DNA from: Flavobacteriales bacterium
Lineage (GTDB): Bacteria > Bacteroidota > Bacteroidia > Flavobacteriales_D > Crocinitomicaceae
Direction: 5' to 3'
DNA length: 55,756 nt
NCBI GenBank assembly: GCA_947491305.1
Contig: CANLIL010000013.1
Span: forward strand, 1 to 55,756
Positions 8,409-17,990 of this stretch are shown one piece after another. The translations under genes were made by a program, and so were the position numbers. Below the pieces are notes generated by a model. That model was given only the letters and a program-made list of their open reading frames with translations. It did no database searches and was not told where the DNA came from. Within the stretch, counting starts at the first letter, position 1, and each line of letters starts with the position of its first letter.

Positions 8409-11400
8409 TTAATTTTTTAAAAACCAGTTAAGCTGATAAATTGCATCATTCAGTGATTTTATTGTTTCTAAATAATTCAGTTCTAAATCAATACATTGTT
8501 GTTTAATTTGTAAGTATTCAATCATAGATATTTCACCTGTTTCTATTAATAAAGAGCCTTGTTCTTTCATTAGTTTCAGTTGACCTAAAAGCTTGTTTTG
8601 ATACAAATCATAAACATTTAATGCACTTTTATAGTTGTTTAATACGTGGATATATTGATTGTGTAAATCTTGAGTCATCACTAATTTTTGATTCAAATTT
8701 TGATCAATATCCATCTTTATCAGGTGAATTTTTTTCTTAGAAGACCCAAAGAAGATAGGAATCTGAATTCCTAACTGAATTGATTGAAAACGGTCAGATA
8801 AGGCATAACTTTTATCAATTCCGTCGACGCTGTGAGAACCAACTAAGGTTTGATTTACATAGCCTAATGAAAAATCAGGTAACGCTTTTGAGACGACTAA
8901 TTTTGCTTCTTTTTCCAGAACCGTTAGTTGACGATCATATTGCATAACCATTAAATGAGACGAATAATTTTCAGCTTCATTCATAGGAATGAGCGTTATT
9001 AATTTCTCGTTTACAGGTTCAATTGAGATTGATTTTGGTTCACCAATTAAAAATGACAGATTCGATAACTCGCTTGATAATTGGTTCACTACCTTTTGAA
9101 TTATCGTTGTATTTTCATACCGTTTTGTATTGATTAAAACCGCATCTAATTTTGTAATATCTTTAAGCGATAAGCGAATAGTTGACTTTTGATCAATCAA
9201 TGTGTAAATTGAGTCATTTTGATTCAAATACTTCAGTTTTTCACTCAAATAAACACATTCATTGTAACTTTTTTGAATTTTTAATTGGAGGTTTTTCCAG
9301 AGTAATTCATACTTCAACTTAGCTAAATCCTCACGTGCTTTTCCAACTATTTGAGCATTTTTAAAAACAGTTGGAAATGGCAGCGTTTGATTAATTGTAA
9401 TGCTGTTATCTTTCGTGTAAAAAGAATTAAACTGCCCCATCATAAAGGTAAAAGCTGTTTTAGGTATTTCAACAGAAGCTTTACTGGCTAATAACTCACG
9501 AGCTATTTGTTGTTCTGCAATTTTTAACTCAATATTGGTTGATTTAGCTTTTTCCAAACACTTATCAAGTGAATAAGGGGTTGTTTGCGAAAAATAAGAA
9601 AATGGAACTAAAAATACAAGAATTGATAAAATTGGCTTAAATGTATGCTTCTTTTTGTTTTTTCGTTCTGAAAAAAGGTAAAAAATTGGCAATACAAACA
9701 ATGTCAGTAGCGTAGCCGTAATTAAACCTCCAATTACAACTGTTGCTAATGGTTTTTGAACTTCAGCGCCACTTCCTTGAGACAATGCCATTGGTAAAAA
9801 CCCTAAAGAAGCAACTAATGCTGTCAATAGTACGGGTCTTAAACGAACACGTGTGCCCATGAAAACAATACGAATTGAATTTGTGTAACCTGCCTTTTTT
9901 AAAGAATTAAATTCAGAAATCAGTACAATACCATTCAAAACAGCCACGCCAAATAAGGCGATAAAGCCAACGCCTGCAGAAATTGAAAAAGGCATATCCC
10001 TTACCCATAAAGCTAAAATCCCGCCTAAAGCAGCTAATGGAATTGCAGAAAAAATGAGAGCTGCTTGAATTAATGACTGAAAAGTAAGGTACAATAAAAA
10101 GAAAATCAACAACAAGGAAACTGGAACAGCAATTGACAAACGAGCTTTCGCTGCTTCTAAATTTTTAAACGTGCCCCCAAAAGTGGTGTAATAACCTGGA
10201 TCAAAATTAACTTTTGAATCAATCTTATTTTCTAGTTCATGAACAATACTAGCAACATCTCTTCCACGCACATTAAACCCTACAATAATTCTTCTTTTTG
10301 CATCATCACGTTGAATTTGATTTGGACCTTTTTTCAATTCAACTACAGCCAATTCCTCTAATGGAACTTGCAAACCAGTTGGTGAAGAAATGGAAATCGA
10401 TTTCAAATCATTCAAAGAAGCTCTGTTTGATGCATCTAATTTAACAACTAAATCAAAGCGTTTTTCACCTTCAAAAATTAGCCCTGCTGTTTGTCCTGCA
10501 AAACTTGTGTTAATAGCTTGATTAATCGCATCAATAGAAATATTATACTTTGAAAGTGCTAAACGATTAAAAGAAACAATTAATTGAGGTAAACCGGACA
10601 TTTCCTCCACGTAAATATCTTGAACACCACTAATTTTTGTTGCAATAGATCCAATTTTACGCGCATATTTTCCCAATAAATCCAAGTCTTCGCCATAAAT
10701 TTTAACGACAACATCTTGTTTTGCCCCAGTCATCAATTCATTAAAACGCATTTGTATGGGTTGTAAAAATCCAAAGCTGACACCTGGTATAGAATTTTCT
10801 AAAGTAGTTTGCATTTTTTCAGCTAATTCATCCTTTGATTCTGCAGAAACCCATTCTTTTTTGTCTTTCAAAATGATCATTAAATCACACGCTTCCATTG
10901 GCATAGGATCTGTTGGGATTTCTGCTGTTCCGATTTTTCCAACCACTTGTTTCACTTCTGGAAACTTAGCTAAAAGAATATTGGATATTTTAGAAGTAGT
11001 TTCTACTGTTTTGGTTAGGCTTGTACCCATTATTAAACGCGTTTCTACAGCAAAATCACCTTCGTCTAAAGAAGGAATGAATTCAGCACCCAAGCGATTA
11101 AATAATAAAATACAACTTACAAAAAGCACAAGTAAACCAACTAAAACTTTCTTTTGATTTCTAAGGAAACTATTTAACGAAGGCATGTATAGCCTTCTAA
11201 CGGCAGCAATAATTTTATCACTCCATGTTGTTTTAACCACTATTTTTTTGTTTAAAAATACTGCTGAAATCATCGGTACATATGTCAATGATAAAATAAG
11301 CGCTCCAATAATTGCAAACATTACCGTTTGAGCCATTGGGCGAAACATTTTCCCTTCAATTCCTACTAACGCTAACAAGGGTAAATAAACAACTAAAATA

Positions 11401-12761
11401 ATGATCTGTCCAAAAACGGCACTTTTACTGAATTTAGCCGCTGAATTAAAGACTTGTAAATCCATTTCCTTTTGATTCAACGAACGTGTGCCTTGAAGGT
11501 ATAAAATATGTAACGTAGATTCAACGATAATAACAGCACCGTCAATGATTAAACCAAAATCTAGCGCGCCTAAACTCATTAAATTTCCGGAAACTCCAAA
11601 AACATTCATCAATGAAATGGCAAATAACATTGCTAAGGGAATGACAGAGGCAACAATTAAACCTGCTCTAAAATTGCCTAATAATAATACCAAAACAAAA
11701 ATCACGATTAATGCACCTTCAATCAAATTTGTTGAAACCGTCGAAATTGCATTGTCAACCAACTTAGTTCGGTCTAAATAAACTTCAATTTCAACGCCAT
11801 TTGGTAATGTTTTTCGAATTTGTTCCATTCGGTCATTTACCTTCTTAATAACATTTGAAGAATTTGCACCTTTCAACATAAGCACGATCCCACCAACTGC
11901 CTCACCCGTATTATTAAAAGTTAACGCGCCATATCGAACAGCTTTACCAATTTTAACTGTTGCAATGTCTTTTACAAGTACGGGAGTTCCCAGTTGATTA
12001 GTAGCAACCACAGTTTGTTCAATATCTGAGATTGATTTCATTAAGCCATCCGTTCGAATGTATGTTGTAGATGAGTTTTTTTCAATGTAAGCACCCCCAG
12101 TATTTTGATTGTTTTGTTCAACAGCTTTAAAGACATCAGAAATAGCTAATCCAAAACCTTTTAATTGCGTTAAATTAACTGCAATTTCATATTGTTTTAA
12201 GTTACCGCCAAAACCGCTAATATCTGCTACCCCTTCAACGCCTAGCAATTGTCTACGGATTACCCAGTCTTGAATTGAACGCAATTCTGTCGCATCAATT
12301 TTATTTTCGAAGCCTTTTTTGGCTCTAACAATGTATTGATAAATTTCTCCTAAACCTGTACTTAATGCAATCATGGACGGGGCACCAAATCCTGGAGGTA
12401 TTGAATTTTTTGCTTCTGAAAGTCGCTCTGCAACTTGTTGACGCGCCCAATAAATGTCTGTATCCTCATTAAACACGATGGTTACAACACTTAACCCAAA
12501 ACGACTAAAGGAACGAATCTCTTCAATTTCAGGAATTGTAGCCATCGTTTGTTCTACTGGGAAAGTAACAAAACGTTCAATATCTTCAGCCCCAGATGAT
12601 GGCGACGTAGTAACGATTTGAACTTGATTATTTGTAATATCTGGAACCGCATCTATTGGAAGATTCATCAAAGAAAACACCCCCCAAATAATCAGACCAA
12701 GTGTCATAATTCCAACAATTAATTTGTTAGAAATTGACCAGTTAATAATTTTATATAACAT
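8409..12761 (-). CDS. CzcA-type heavy-metal RND pump fused to an outer-membrane factor (CzcC-like)
   Basis: The first roughly 1,035 residues are a complete HME-RND proton/metal antiporter: GVEGVADISGFGG, the TM4 signature DFGLIIDGAVIIVE with its proton-relay acidic residues, and a second transporter half ending in LFVLPIFYLF. The DFG-x3-DGA form is that of CzcA/CnrA pumps (Zn, Co, Cd, Ni), not of CusA. After a basic linker there is a hydrophobic run (PILSILVFLVPFSYFSQ, ending at Q1059) that looks like a second signal peptide, and then about 390 residues of TolC/OMF type with repeated long helices. Fusions of this kind are known in Bacteroidota. The internal signal suggests the chain is cleaved to release the OMF into the periplasm. 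The adaptor and haem lipoprotein follow; the small 127-residue gene precedes. Confidence 0.94.
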   Translation of the reverse strand: MLYKIINWSISNKLIVGIMTLGLIIWGVFSLMNLPIDAVPDITNNQVQIVTTSPSSGAEDIERFVTFPVEQTMATIPEIEEIRSFSRFGLSVVTIVFNEDTDIYWARQQVAERLSEAKNSIPPGFGAPSMIALSTGLGEIYQYIVRAKKGFENKIDATELRSIQDWVIRRQLLGVEGVADISGFGGNLKQYEIAVNLTQLKGFGLAISDVFKAVEQNNQNTGGAYIEKNSSTTYIRTDGLMKSISDIEQTVVATNQLGTPVLVKDIATVKIGKAVRYGALTFNNTGEAVGGIVLMLKGANSSNVIKKVNDRMEQIRKTLPNGVEIEVYLDRTKLVDNAISTVSTNLIEGALIVIFVLVLLLGNFRAGLIVASVIPLAMLFAISLMNVFGVSGNLMSLGALDFGLIIDGAVIIVESTLHILYLQGTRSLNQKEMDLQVFNSAAKFSKSAVFGQIIILVVYLPLLALVGIEGKMFRPMAQTVMFAIIGALILSLTYVPMISAVFLNKKIVVKTTWSDKIIAAVRRLYMPSLNSFLRNQKKVLVGLLVLFVSCILLFNRLGAEFIPSLDEGDFAVETRLIMGTSLTKTVETTSKISNILLAKFPEVKQVVGKIGTAEIPTDPMPMEACDLMIILKDKKEWVSAESKDELAEKMQTTLENSIPGVSFGFLQPIQMRFNELMTGAKQDVVVKIYGEDLDLLGKYARKIGSIATKISGVQDIYVEEMSGLPQLIVSFNRLALSKYNISIDAINQAINTSFAGQTAGLIFEGEKRFDLVVKLDASNRASLNDLKSISISSPTGLQVPLEELAVVELKKGPNQIQRDDAKRRIIVGFNVRGRDVASIVHELENKIDSKVNFDPGYYTTFGGTFKNLEAAKARLSIAVPVSLLLIFFLLYLTFQSLIQAALIFSAIPLAALGGILALWVRDMPFSISAGVGFIALFGVAVLNGIVLISEFNSLKKAGYTNSIRIVFMGTRVRLRPVLLTALVASLGFLPMALSQGSGAEVQKPLATVVIGGLITATLLTLFVLPIFYLFSERKNKKKHTFKPILSILVFLVPFSYFSQTTPYSLDKCLEKAKSTNIELKIAEQQIARELLASKASVEIPKTAFTFMMGQFNSFYTKDNSITINQTLPFPTVFKNAQIVGKAREDLAKLKYELLWKNLQLKIQKSYNECVYLSEKLKYLNQNDSIYTLIDQKSTIRLSLKDITKLDAVLINTKRYENTTIIQKVVNQLSSELSNLSFLIGEPKSISIEPVNEKLITLIPMNEAENYSSHLMVMQYDRQLTVLEKEAKLVVSKALPDFSLGYVNQTLVGSHSVDGIDKSYALSDRFQSIQLGIQIPIFFGSSKKKIHLIKMDIDQNLNQKLVMTQDLHNQYIHVLNNYKSALNVYDLYQNKLLGQLKLMKEQGSLLIETGEISMIEYLQIKQQCIDLELNYLETIKSLNDAIYQLNWFLKN

Positions 12762-12814
12762 GATATGTATATTAATGAAAAAATTTAAAACGAATCGTTT
12801 TAATTAGTTAACCA

Positions 12815-13198
12815 TTAACATTGCTTTGGAGGATTCCAAATAGCAAATAGATTTTGCTGATAGAATAAACTTTTGTAATTAAAAACTACTTTTTCTGAAG
12901 AATTTGATAGGTCAAATTCTAAAATTTCAATTTGTTGGTAATCTTGATGAATTAGGTGAAAAGAATTTGCCATCAAAGATTTAAATGGAAAATTCTTTTC
13001 ATCTTTATTTGATTTATGATTTTTAGAATAATGCTCTTTTAAAAATGAAAAAAAAGAATTGAAAGAATCCTGACTTTTTTGATGTTCATTATAATGTTCT
13101 ATCACTTCTGTTAATTTAAAATATTCCACACCGCGCATGTTTGGGGCAAGGGATACAATCGTAAATAACACTGTAAAGAATACAATTACAATTTTCAT
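12815..13198 (-). CDS. Small exported protein heading the metal-efflux operon, function unknown
   Basis: The 127-residue protein opens with a signal peptide or single membrane anchor (MKIVIVFFTVLFTIVSLAP) and continues with a charged, His- and Lys-rich middle (HYNEHQKSQ, KEHYSKNHKSNKDEKNFPF, FHLIHQDYQQIEI) and an aromatic end, FAIWNPPKQC. I recall similar short proteins ending in a W-x-PPK motif ahead of czc genes in other Bacteroidota, but I cannot name a family. The six histidines and terminal cysteine could bind metal in the periplasm, so a metal chaperone or sensor is a possible but unproven role. It is 53 bases ahead of the pump gene. A TAACTTTG box ends four bases before its ATG, with a 7-1-7 palindrome just upstream. 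Confidence 0.7.
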   Translation of the reverse strand: MKIVIVFFTVLFTIVSLAPNMRGVEYFKLTEVIEHYNEHQKSQDSFNSFFSFLKEHYSKNHKSNKDEKNFPFKSLMANSFHLIHQDYQQIEILEFDLSNSSEKVVFNYKSLFYQQNLFAIWNPPKQC

Positions 13199-13202
13199 TT
13201 TA

Positions 13203-13210
13203 CAAAGTTA
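13203..13210 (-). promoter_or_regulatory. -7 box of the metal-efflux operon
   Basis: TAACTTTG on the minus strand matches TAnnTTTG. Only four bases separate it from the ATG at 13198, so the transcript would start at or within the first codon. The -33 region is occupied by the 7-1-7 palindrome. Confidence 0.45.
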
Positions 13211-13225
13211 GCTATTTAAATGATG

Positions 13226-13240
13226 TTATGTTAAACATAA
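13226..13240. promoter_or_regulatory. Perfect 7-1-7 palindrome, candidate operator for the metal-efflux operon
   Basis: TTATGTT, one A, then AACATAA form a perfect inverted repeat. The 7-1-7 geometry is that of binding sites for Fur-family regulators (Fur, Zur, PerR). It lies 16 to 30 bases upstream of the -7 box, over the expected -33 element, where a bound repressor would block transcription. No regulator gene is in the window, and AT-rich DNA produces such repeats by chance at a low rate. Confidence 0.4.
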
Positions 13241-13254
13241 TAAACAATTTAATC

Positions 13255-13569
13255 TTAAGCCATTGTGCTTGGTGTGCCAAAATTCATTGGAGGCATACCG
13301 CCATTATTATCATCATCAATGTGGCCAAAATTTTGCTCGTATTTTTGAACATTTTCAATTAATGCCTTCATAAAACGTTTCGCATTTTGAGGCGTCATAA
13401 TTACACGTGAACGAACTTTTCCTTTTGGCATTCCTGGCATTATTTGAATAAAATCACATACCATTTCTGCTGGTGAATGCGTAATAATCGCAAGATTTGA
13501 ATAAACTCCTAACGCAATATCTTCGGTTAGTTCAATATTCATTTGATTTTCATTGTTTGCTTCTTCCAT
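13255..13569 (-). CDS. DUF3467 family protein
   Basis: The 104-residue acidic protein carries the family core: IELTEDIALGVYSNLAIITH, then a run ending GMPKGKVRSRVIMTPQNAKRFMKALIENV. It is cytoplasmic, with no signal or membrane segment. Placement directly after rpoC is conserved in many Bacteroidota, which hints at a link to RNA polymerase or to translation, but the function is unknown. A strong terminator separates it from rpoC, so it is made either by read-through or from its own weak promoter; I see no good TAnnTTTG in the 40 bases ahead of it. The tail is rich in Asp, Asn, Gly and Met (GHIDDDNNGGMPPMNFG). Confidence 0.88.
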   Translation of the reverse strand: MEEANNENQMNIELTEDIALGVYSNLAIITHSPAEMVCDFIQIMPGMPKGKVRSRVIMTPQNAKRFMKALIENVQKYEQNFGHIDDDNNGGMPPMNFGTPSTMA

Positions 13570-13611
13570 TATTATTTTTTTTATGAAATTACACTTTTTT
13601 AGGTTCTTTAA

Positions 13612-13648
13612 AACAAAAAAAGGAGCAATTTTTTCAAATTGCTCCTTT
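13612..13648 (-). terminator. Rho-independent terminator of the rpoBC operon
   Basis: AAAGGAGCAATTT and AAATTGCTCCTTT pair over 13 bases around a four-base loop, and a T-run follows in the minus direction. It sits 22 bases after the rpoC stop. Confidence 0.9.
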
Positions 13649-13669
13649 CACTTATCATCTTAATACTGA

Positions 13670-16600
13670 TTAATTTTCAGAGATTTCTTCTAAAGCTTCA
13701 TTAGAAGCAACAATCATTTTTTGGAAACGTCTTACTCCTGTTCCTGCTGGAATTAAATGCCCAACAATTACATTTTCTTTCAATCCTAATAAATGATCTT
13801 CTTTACCAGAAATTGCAGCTTCATTTAAAACTTTAGTAGTTTCCTGGAAGGAAGCTGCAGAAATAAATGATTGCGTTTGTAAAGATGCTCTTGTAATACC
13901 TTGCAACAAAGGTGTTGAAGTAGCTGGAATAGCATCTCTAGCATCCACTAATTGTTTGTCAGAACGTTTCAATTGAGAATTTTCATCTCTTAATCTTCGT
14001 GCTGAAACAATTTGACCTGCTTTTAATTCAGGAGATTCACCTGCATCAACAACAACTTTCATTCCATATACTGCATCATTTTCTTCCATGATATCTGCTT
14101 TATGAACTGATTGACCTTCTAAGAAACGCGTATCACCAGCATCAATAATTTCAGCTTTTAACATCATTTGACGAACAATAACTTCGAAATGTTTATCGTT
14201 GATTTTTACCCCTTGTAGACGGTAAACTTCTTGGATTTCATTTACGATGTATTCTTGTACTTTCGTTGGACCTTCAATATTCAAAATATCATTAGGTGTT
14301 GTAGCACCATCAGATAAAGGTTGCCCAGCACGAACGAAATCATTTTCTTGAACTAAAATATGTTTAGAAAGAGGTACTAAATATTTGCGGACATCACCAT
14401 TTTTAGAAGTGATTTGAATCTCACGATTTCCACGTTTAATTTTACCGTATTCAGCAATACCATCAATTTCAGAAACAACTGCAGGATTTGAAGGATTACG
14501 TGCTTCGAACAATTCAGTTACACGCGGTAAACCTCCTGTAATATCTCCAGTTTTACCAGCAACACGTGGAATTTTAACTAAGATTTCACCTGCTTCAATT
14601 TTGTCACCTTGTTTTACAGAAATGTGAGCGGCAACAGGTAATGAATATTCTCTTAAAACTTCTTTAGTTTTTGCATCGATAATATGAATCGCAGGATTTT
14701 TCTTTTTGTCTCTTGATTCTGTAATAACTTTTTCAGTAAATCCTGTTTGCTCATCGACTTCTTCACGGAAGGTGATACCTTCTTCAATTCCGTCAAAAAC
14801 AACTTTTCCAGATACTTCTGAGATAATTACAGCATTATATGGATCCCATTTACAAATTACATCTCCTTTTTTCACTTTCGTGTTAGAATCAATAACCATT
14901 TCAGAACCATAAGGAATGTTTGCATTCATGATAACAATTCCTGTTTTTTCATCTGTAATTTTCATTTCAGCAGAACGACCAACAACAACAACTCGTTTAG
15001 AACCGTCAGCATTTGCTTTTTCGATTGTTCTTAACTCATCAATTTCTAATTTTCCATTCGCTTTCGCTTTCATATCTGAAACGTCAGCAATATTAGAAGC
15101 TGTACCCCCAACGTGGAATGTACGCAATGTTAACTGAGTTCCTGGTTCACCAATAGATTGAGCAGCAACAACACCAACAGCATCACCATGTTGAGCAGGT
15201 CTGTGTGTAGCAAGGTTTCGTCCATAACATTTAGAACAAACACCTCTTCGCATTTCACACGTTAAAACTGAACGTATTTCAACTTCTTCAATGTTCGCTT
15301 TTTCGATTGCATTTGCAACGTCTTCAGAAATTAGTTCACCAGCGTTTACAATTATTGTTTCCGTTTCTGGTAAATAAATATCGTGAACAGAAGTTCTTCC
15401 TAAGATACGATCAAATAAAGGTTCAACAACTTCGTCATTTTTCTTCAATGACGTTGCTACAATTCCTCTTAATGTTCCACAATCATCTGCATTGATAACA
15501 ACATCTTGAGCAACATCTACTAAACGACGCGTTAAATAACCAGCATCCGCAGTTTTTAACGCTGTATCCGCCAAACCTTTACGCGCACCGTGAGTAGAGA
15601 TAAAGTACTCAAGGATTGATAATCCTTCTTTAAAGTTAGAAAGAATTGGGTTTTCAATAATTTCTTGAGCCGATGCACCAGATTTTTGAGGTTTTGCCAT
15701 CAATCCACGCATTCCTGAAAGCTGACGAATTTGTTCTTTCGAACCACGCGCTCCAGAATCAAACATCATGTAGATTGAGTTAAATCCTTGTTTATCCGTT
15801 TTCAATTGCTCCATTAACGTGTGCGTTAATCGAGAATTTGTATGTGTCCAAATATCAATGATTTGGTTGTAACGCTCATTATTTGTAATAAGACCCATGT
15901 TGTAATTCATCATGACTTCTTTCACATCTTTTTCAGCTTTTTCAACCAATTCCACTTTTTCTTTCGGGATAATAATATCATCTAAGTTGAATGACAAACC
16001 ACCTTTGAAGGCCATGTCATAACCTAATTCTTTAATATCATCTAAGAATTGAGCTGTACGAGAAGTACCCGAAATTTTCAATACTTCACCAATGATATCA
16101 CGCAATGCTTTTTTCGTCATTACATCATTGATATATCCAACTTCACGAGGCACTCTATCATTAAACATCACACGACCACAAGTTGTTTCTAGAATTCTTA
16201 ATTCTGGCTCACCTTGTTCATTTAAGTCGTATGTTTTAACTTTAATATGTGCATGCAAATCTAATTGACGCTCATTATAAGCAATAATTACTTCTTCCGG
16301 AGAATAGAATGTACCACCTTCACCTTTAACAATTACGTCATCTGTAGATTTTTTACCTTTCGTAATGTAATACAAACCAAGCACCATATCCTGAGAAGGA
16401 ACGGCAATAGGAGCACCATTAGCTGGGTTCAAAATATTGTGAGAAGCTAACATCAATAATTGAGCTTCTAAAATTGCAGCATTACCTAAAGGTAAATGTA
16501 CCGCCATTTGATCACCATCGAAATCGGCATTGAAGGCAGTTGTAACCAAAGGATGTAAACGAATCGCTTTTCCTTCAATCAATTTAGGTTGAAATGATTG

Positions 16601-17956
16601 AATTCCTAAACGGTGTAATGTAGGGGCACGGTTTAATAAAACTGGGTGACCTTTCAATATATTTTCTAAAATATCCCAAACAACTGGTTCTTTTCTATCT
16701 ACAATTTTCTTTGCAGACTTAACTGTTTTTACAATACCACGCTCAATCATTTTACGAATGATAAACGGTTTGTATAATTCAGCTGCCATATCTTTTGGTA
16801 AACCGCACTCGTGTAATTTCAAATCTGGTCCAACAACAATTACCGAACGAGCTGAATAATCAACACGTTTTCCAAGTAAATTTTGACGGAAACGACCTTG
16901 TTTACCTTTCAATGAATCAGATAACGATTTTAAAGGGCGATTTGATTCAGTTTTAACTGCACTAGATTTTCTTGAATTATCAAAAAGAGAATCAACTGCT
17001 TCTTGTAACATACGTTTTTCATTACGTAAGATTACTTCTGGCGCTTTGATTTCAATCAATCGTTTTAAACGATTATTTCTAATAATTACACGACGGTATA
17101 AATCATTTAAATCCGATGTTGCAAAACGTCCTCCATCTAATGGAACTAAGGGACGTAATTCAGGTGGAATAACAGGAACAACTTTAACAATCATCCATTC
17201 AGGTCGATTATCAATACGCTCTTGTGATTCACGCATTGCTTCAACAACTTGCAAACGCTTCAATGCTTCGTTTTTACGTTGCACAGAAGTTTCATTATTT
17301 GCTTGGTGACGTAAGTTGTAAGAAGTTTCTTCAAGATTCATTGTTTTCAACAAATCGTAAAGTGCTTCAGCACCCATTTTCGCTACAAACTTATTTGGAT
17401 CTGAATCTTCTAAATATTGATTTTCTTTTGGTAAAGCATCTAAAATATCTAAATATTCTTCTTCCATTAAAAAATCTAAACGTGTTAAAGCAGAACCATC
17501 TAAATTAGTTGCTACACCAGCTTGAATAACAACATATCTTTCATAATAGATAATTTGATCCAATTTTTTTGTAGGCAATCCTAATAAATAACCAATTTTG
17601 TTTGGTAAAGAACGGAAATACCAGATGTGAGCTACAGGAACAACTAACGAAATGTGTCCCATTCTTTCGCGACGCACTTTTTTCTCTGTTACCTCTACAC
17701 CACAGCGATCACAAACAATTCCTTTATATCGAATACGTTTGTATTTACCACAATGGCACTCATAATCTTTAACTGGTCCAAAGATTCGTTCACAGAACAA
17801 ACCATCTCTTTCCGGTTTATATGTACGATAATTTATCGTTTCTGGCTTAAGCACTTCCCCACTTGATTGCTCAAGAATCACTTCTGGCGATGCCAAAGAG
17901 ATAGTTATTTTGTTGAAGCTACTTTGTTTTTTTGGTGTTTCTTTTCTGTAAGCCAT
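13670..17956 (-). CDS. rpoC: RNA polymerase subunit beta'
   Basis: This is the clamp and catalytic subunit of RNA polymerase. The magnesium-binding NADFDGDQ is at residues 476-483 (D478, D480, D482). The N-terminal zinc ribbon has [20 protein letters not shown], and the second zinc site has [15 protein letters not shown]. The bridge/trigger region contains [20 protein letters not shown], and [20 protein letters not shown] is intact. At 1,428 residues it is full length for the phylum. It starts 34 bases after rpoB in the same operon and ends just before a strong terminator. No insertion or broken motif was seen. Confidence 0.99.
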   Translation of the reverse strand: MAYRKETPKKQSSFNKITISLASPEVILEQSSGEVLKPETINYRTYKPERDGLFCERIFGPVKDYECHCGKYKRIRYKGIVCDRCGVEVTEKKVRRERMGHISLVVPVAHIWYFRSLPNKIGYLLGLPTKKLDQIIYYERYVVIQAGVATNLDGSALTRLDFLMEEEYLDILDALPKENQYLEDSDPNKFVAKMGAEALYDLLKTMNLEETSYNLRHQANNETSVQRKNEALKRLQVVEAMRESQERIDNRPEWMIVKVVPVIPPELRPLVPLDGGRFATSDLNDLYRRVIIRNNRLKRLIEIKAPEVILRNEKRMLQEAVDSLFDNSRKSSAVKTESNRPLKSLSDSLKGKQGRFRQNLLGKRVDYSARSVIVVGPDLKLHECGLPKDMAAELYKPFIIRKMIERGIVKTVKSAKKIVDRKEPVVWDILENILKGHPVLLNRAPTLHRLGIQSFQPKLIEGKAIRLHPLVTTAFNADFDGDQMAVHLPLGNAAILEAQLLMLASHNILNPANGAPIAVPSQDMVLGLYYITKGKKSTDDVIVKGEGGTFYSPEEVIIAYNERQLDLHAHIKVKTYDLNEQGEPELRILETTCGRVMFNDRVPREVGYINDVMTKKALRDIIGEVLKISGTSRTAQFLDDIKELGYDMAFKGGLSFNLDDIIIPKEKVELVEKAEKDVKEVMMNYNMGLITNNERYNQIIDIWTHTNSRLTHTLMEQLKTDKQGFNSIYMMFDSGARGSKEQIRQLSGMRGLMAKPQKSGASAQEIIENPILSNFKEGLSILEYFISTHGARKGLADTALKTADAGYLTRRLVDVAQDVVINADDCGTLRGIVATSLKKNDEVVEPLFDRILGRTSVHDIYLPETETIIVNAGELISEDVANAIEKANIEEVEIRSVLTCEMRRGVCSKCYGRNLATHRPAQHGDAVGVVAAQSIGEPGTQLTLRTFHVGGTASNIADVSDMKAKANGKLEIDELRTIEKANADGSKRVVVVGRSAEMKITDEKTGIVIMNANIPYGSEMVIDSNTKVKKGDVICKWDPYNAVIISEVSGKVVFDGIEEGITFREEVDEQTGFTEKVITESRDKKKNPAIHIIDAKTKEVLREYSLPVAAHISVKQGDKIEAGEILVKIPRVAGKTGDITGGLPRVTELFEARNPSNPAVVSEIDGIAEYGKIKRGNREIQITSKNGDVRKYLVPLSKHILVQENDFVRAGQPLSDGATTPNDILNIEGPTKVQEYIVNEIQEVYRLQGVKINDKHFEVIVRQMMLKAEIIDAGDTRFLEGQSVHKADIMEENDAVYGMKVVVDAGESPELKAGQIVSARRLRDENSQLKRSDKQLVDARDAIPATSTPLLQGITRASLQTQSFISAASFQETTKVLNEAAISGKEDHLLGLKENVIVGHLIPAGTGVRRFQKMIVASNEALEEISEN

Positions 17957-17990
17957 TTTTGCTACTTTTCTAAATTTAACAACTTGACAA

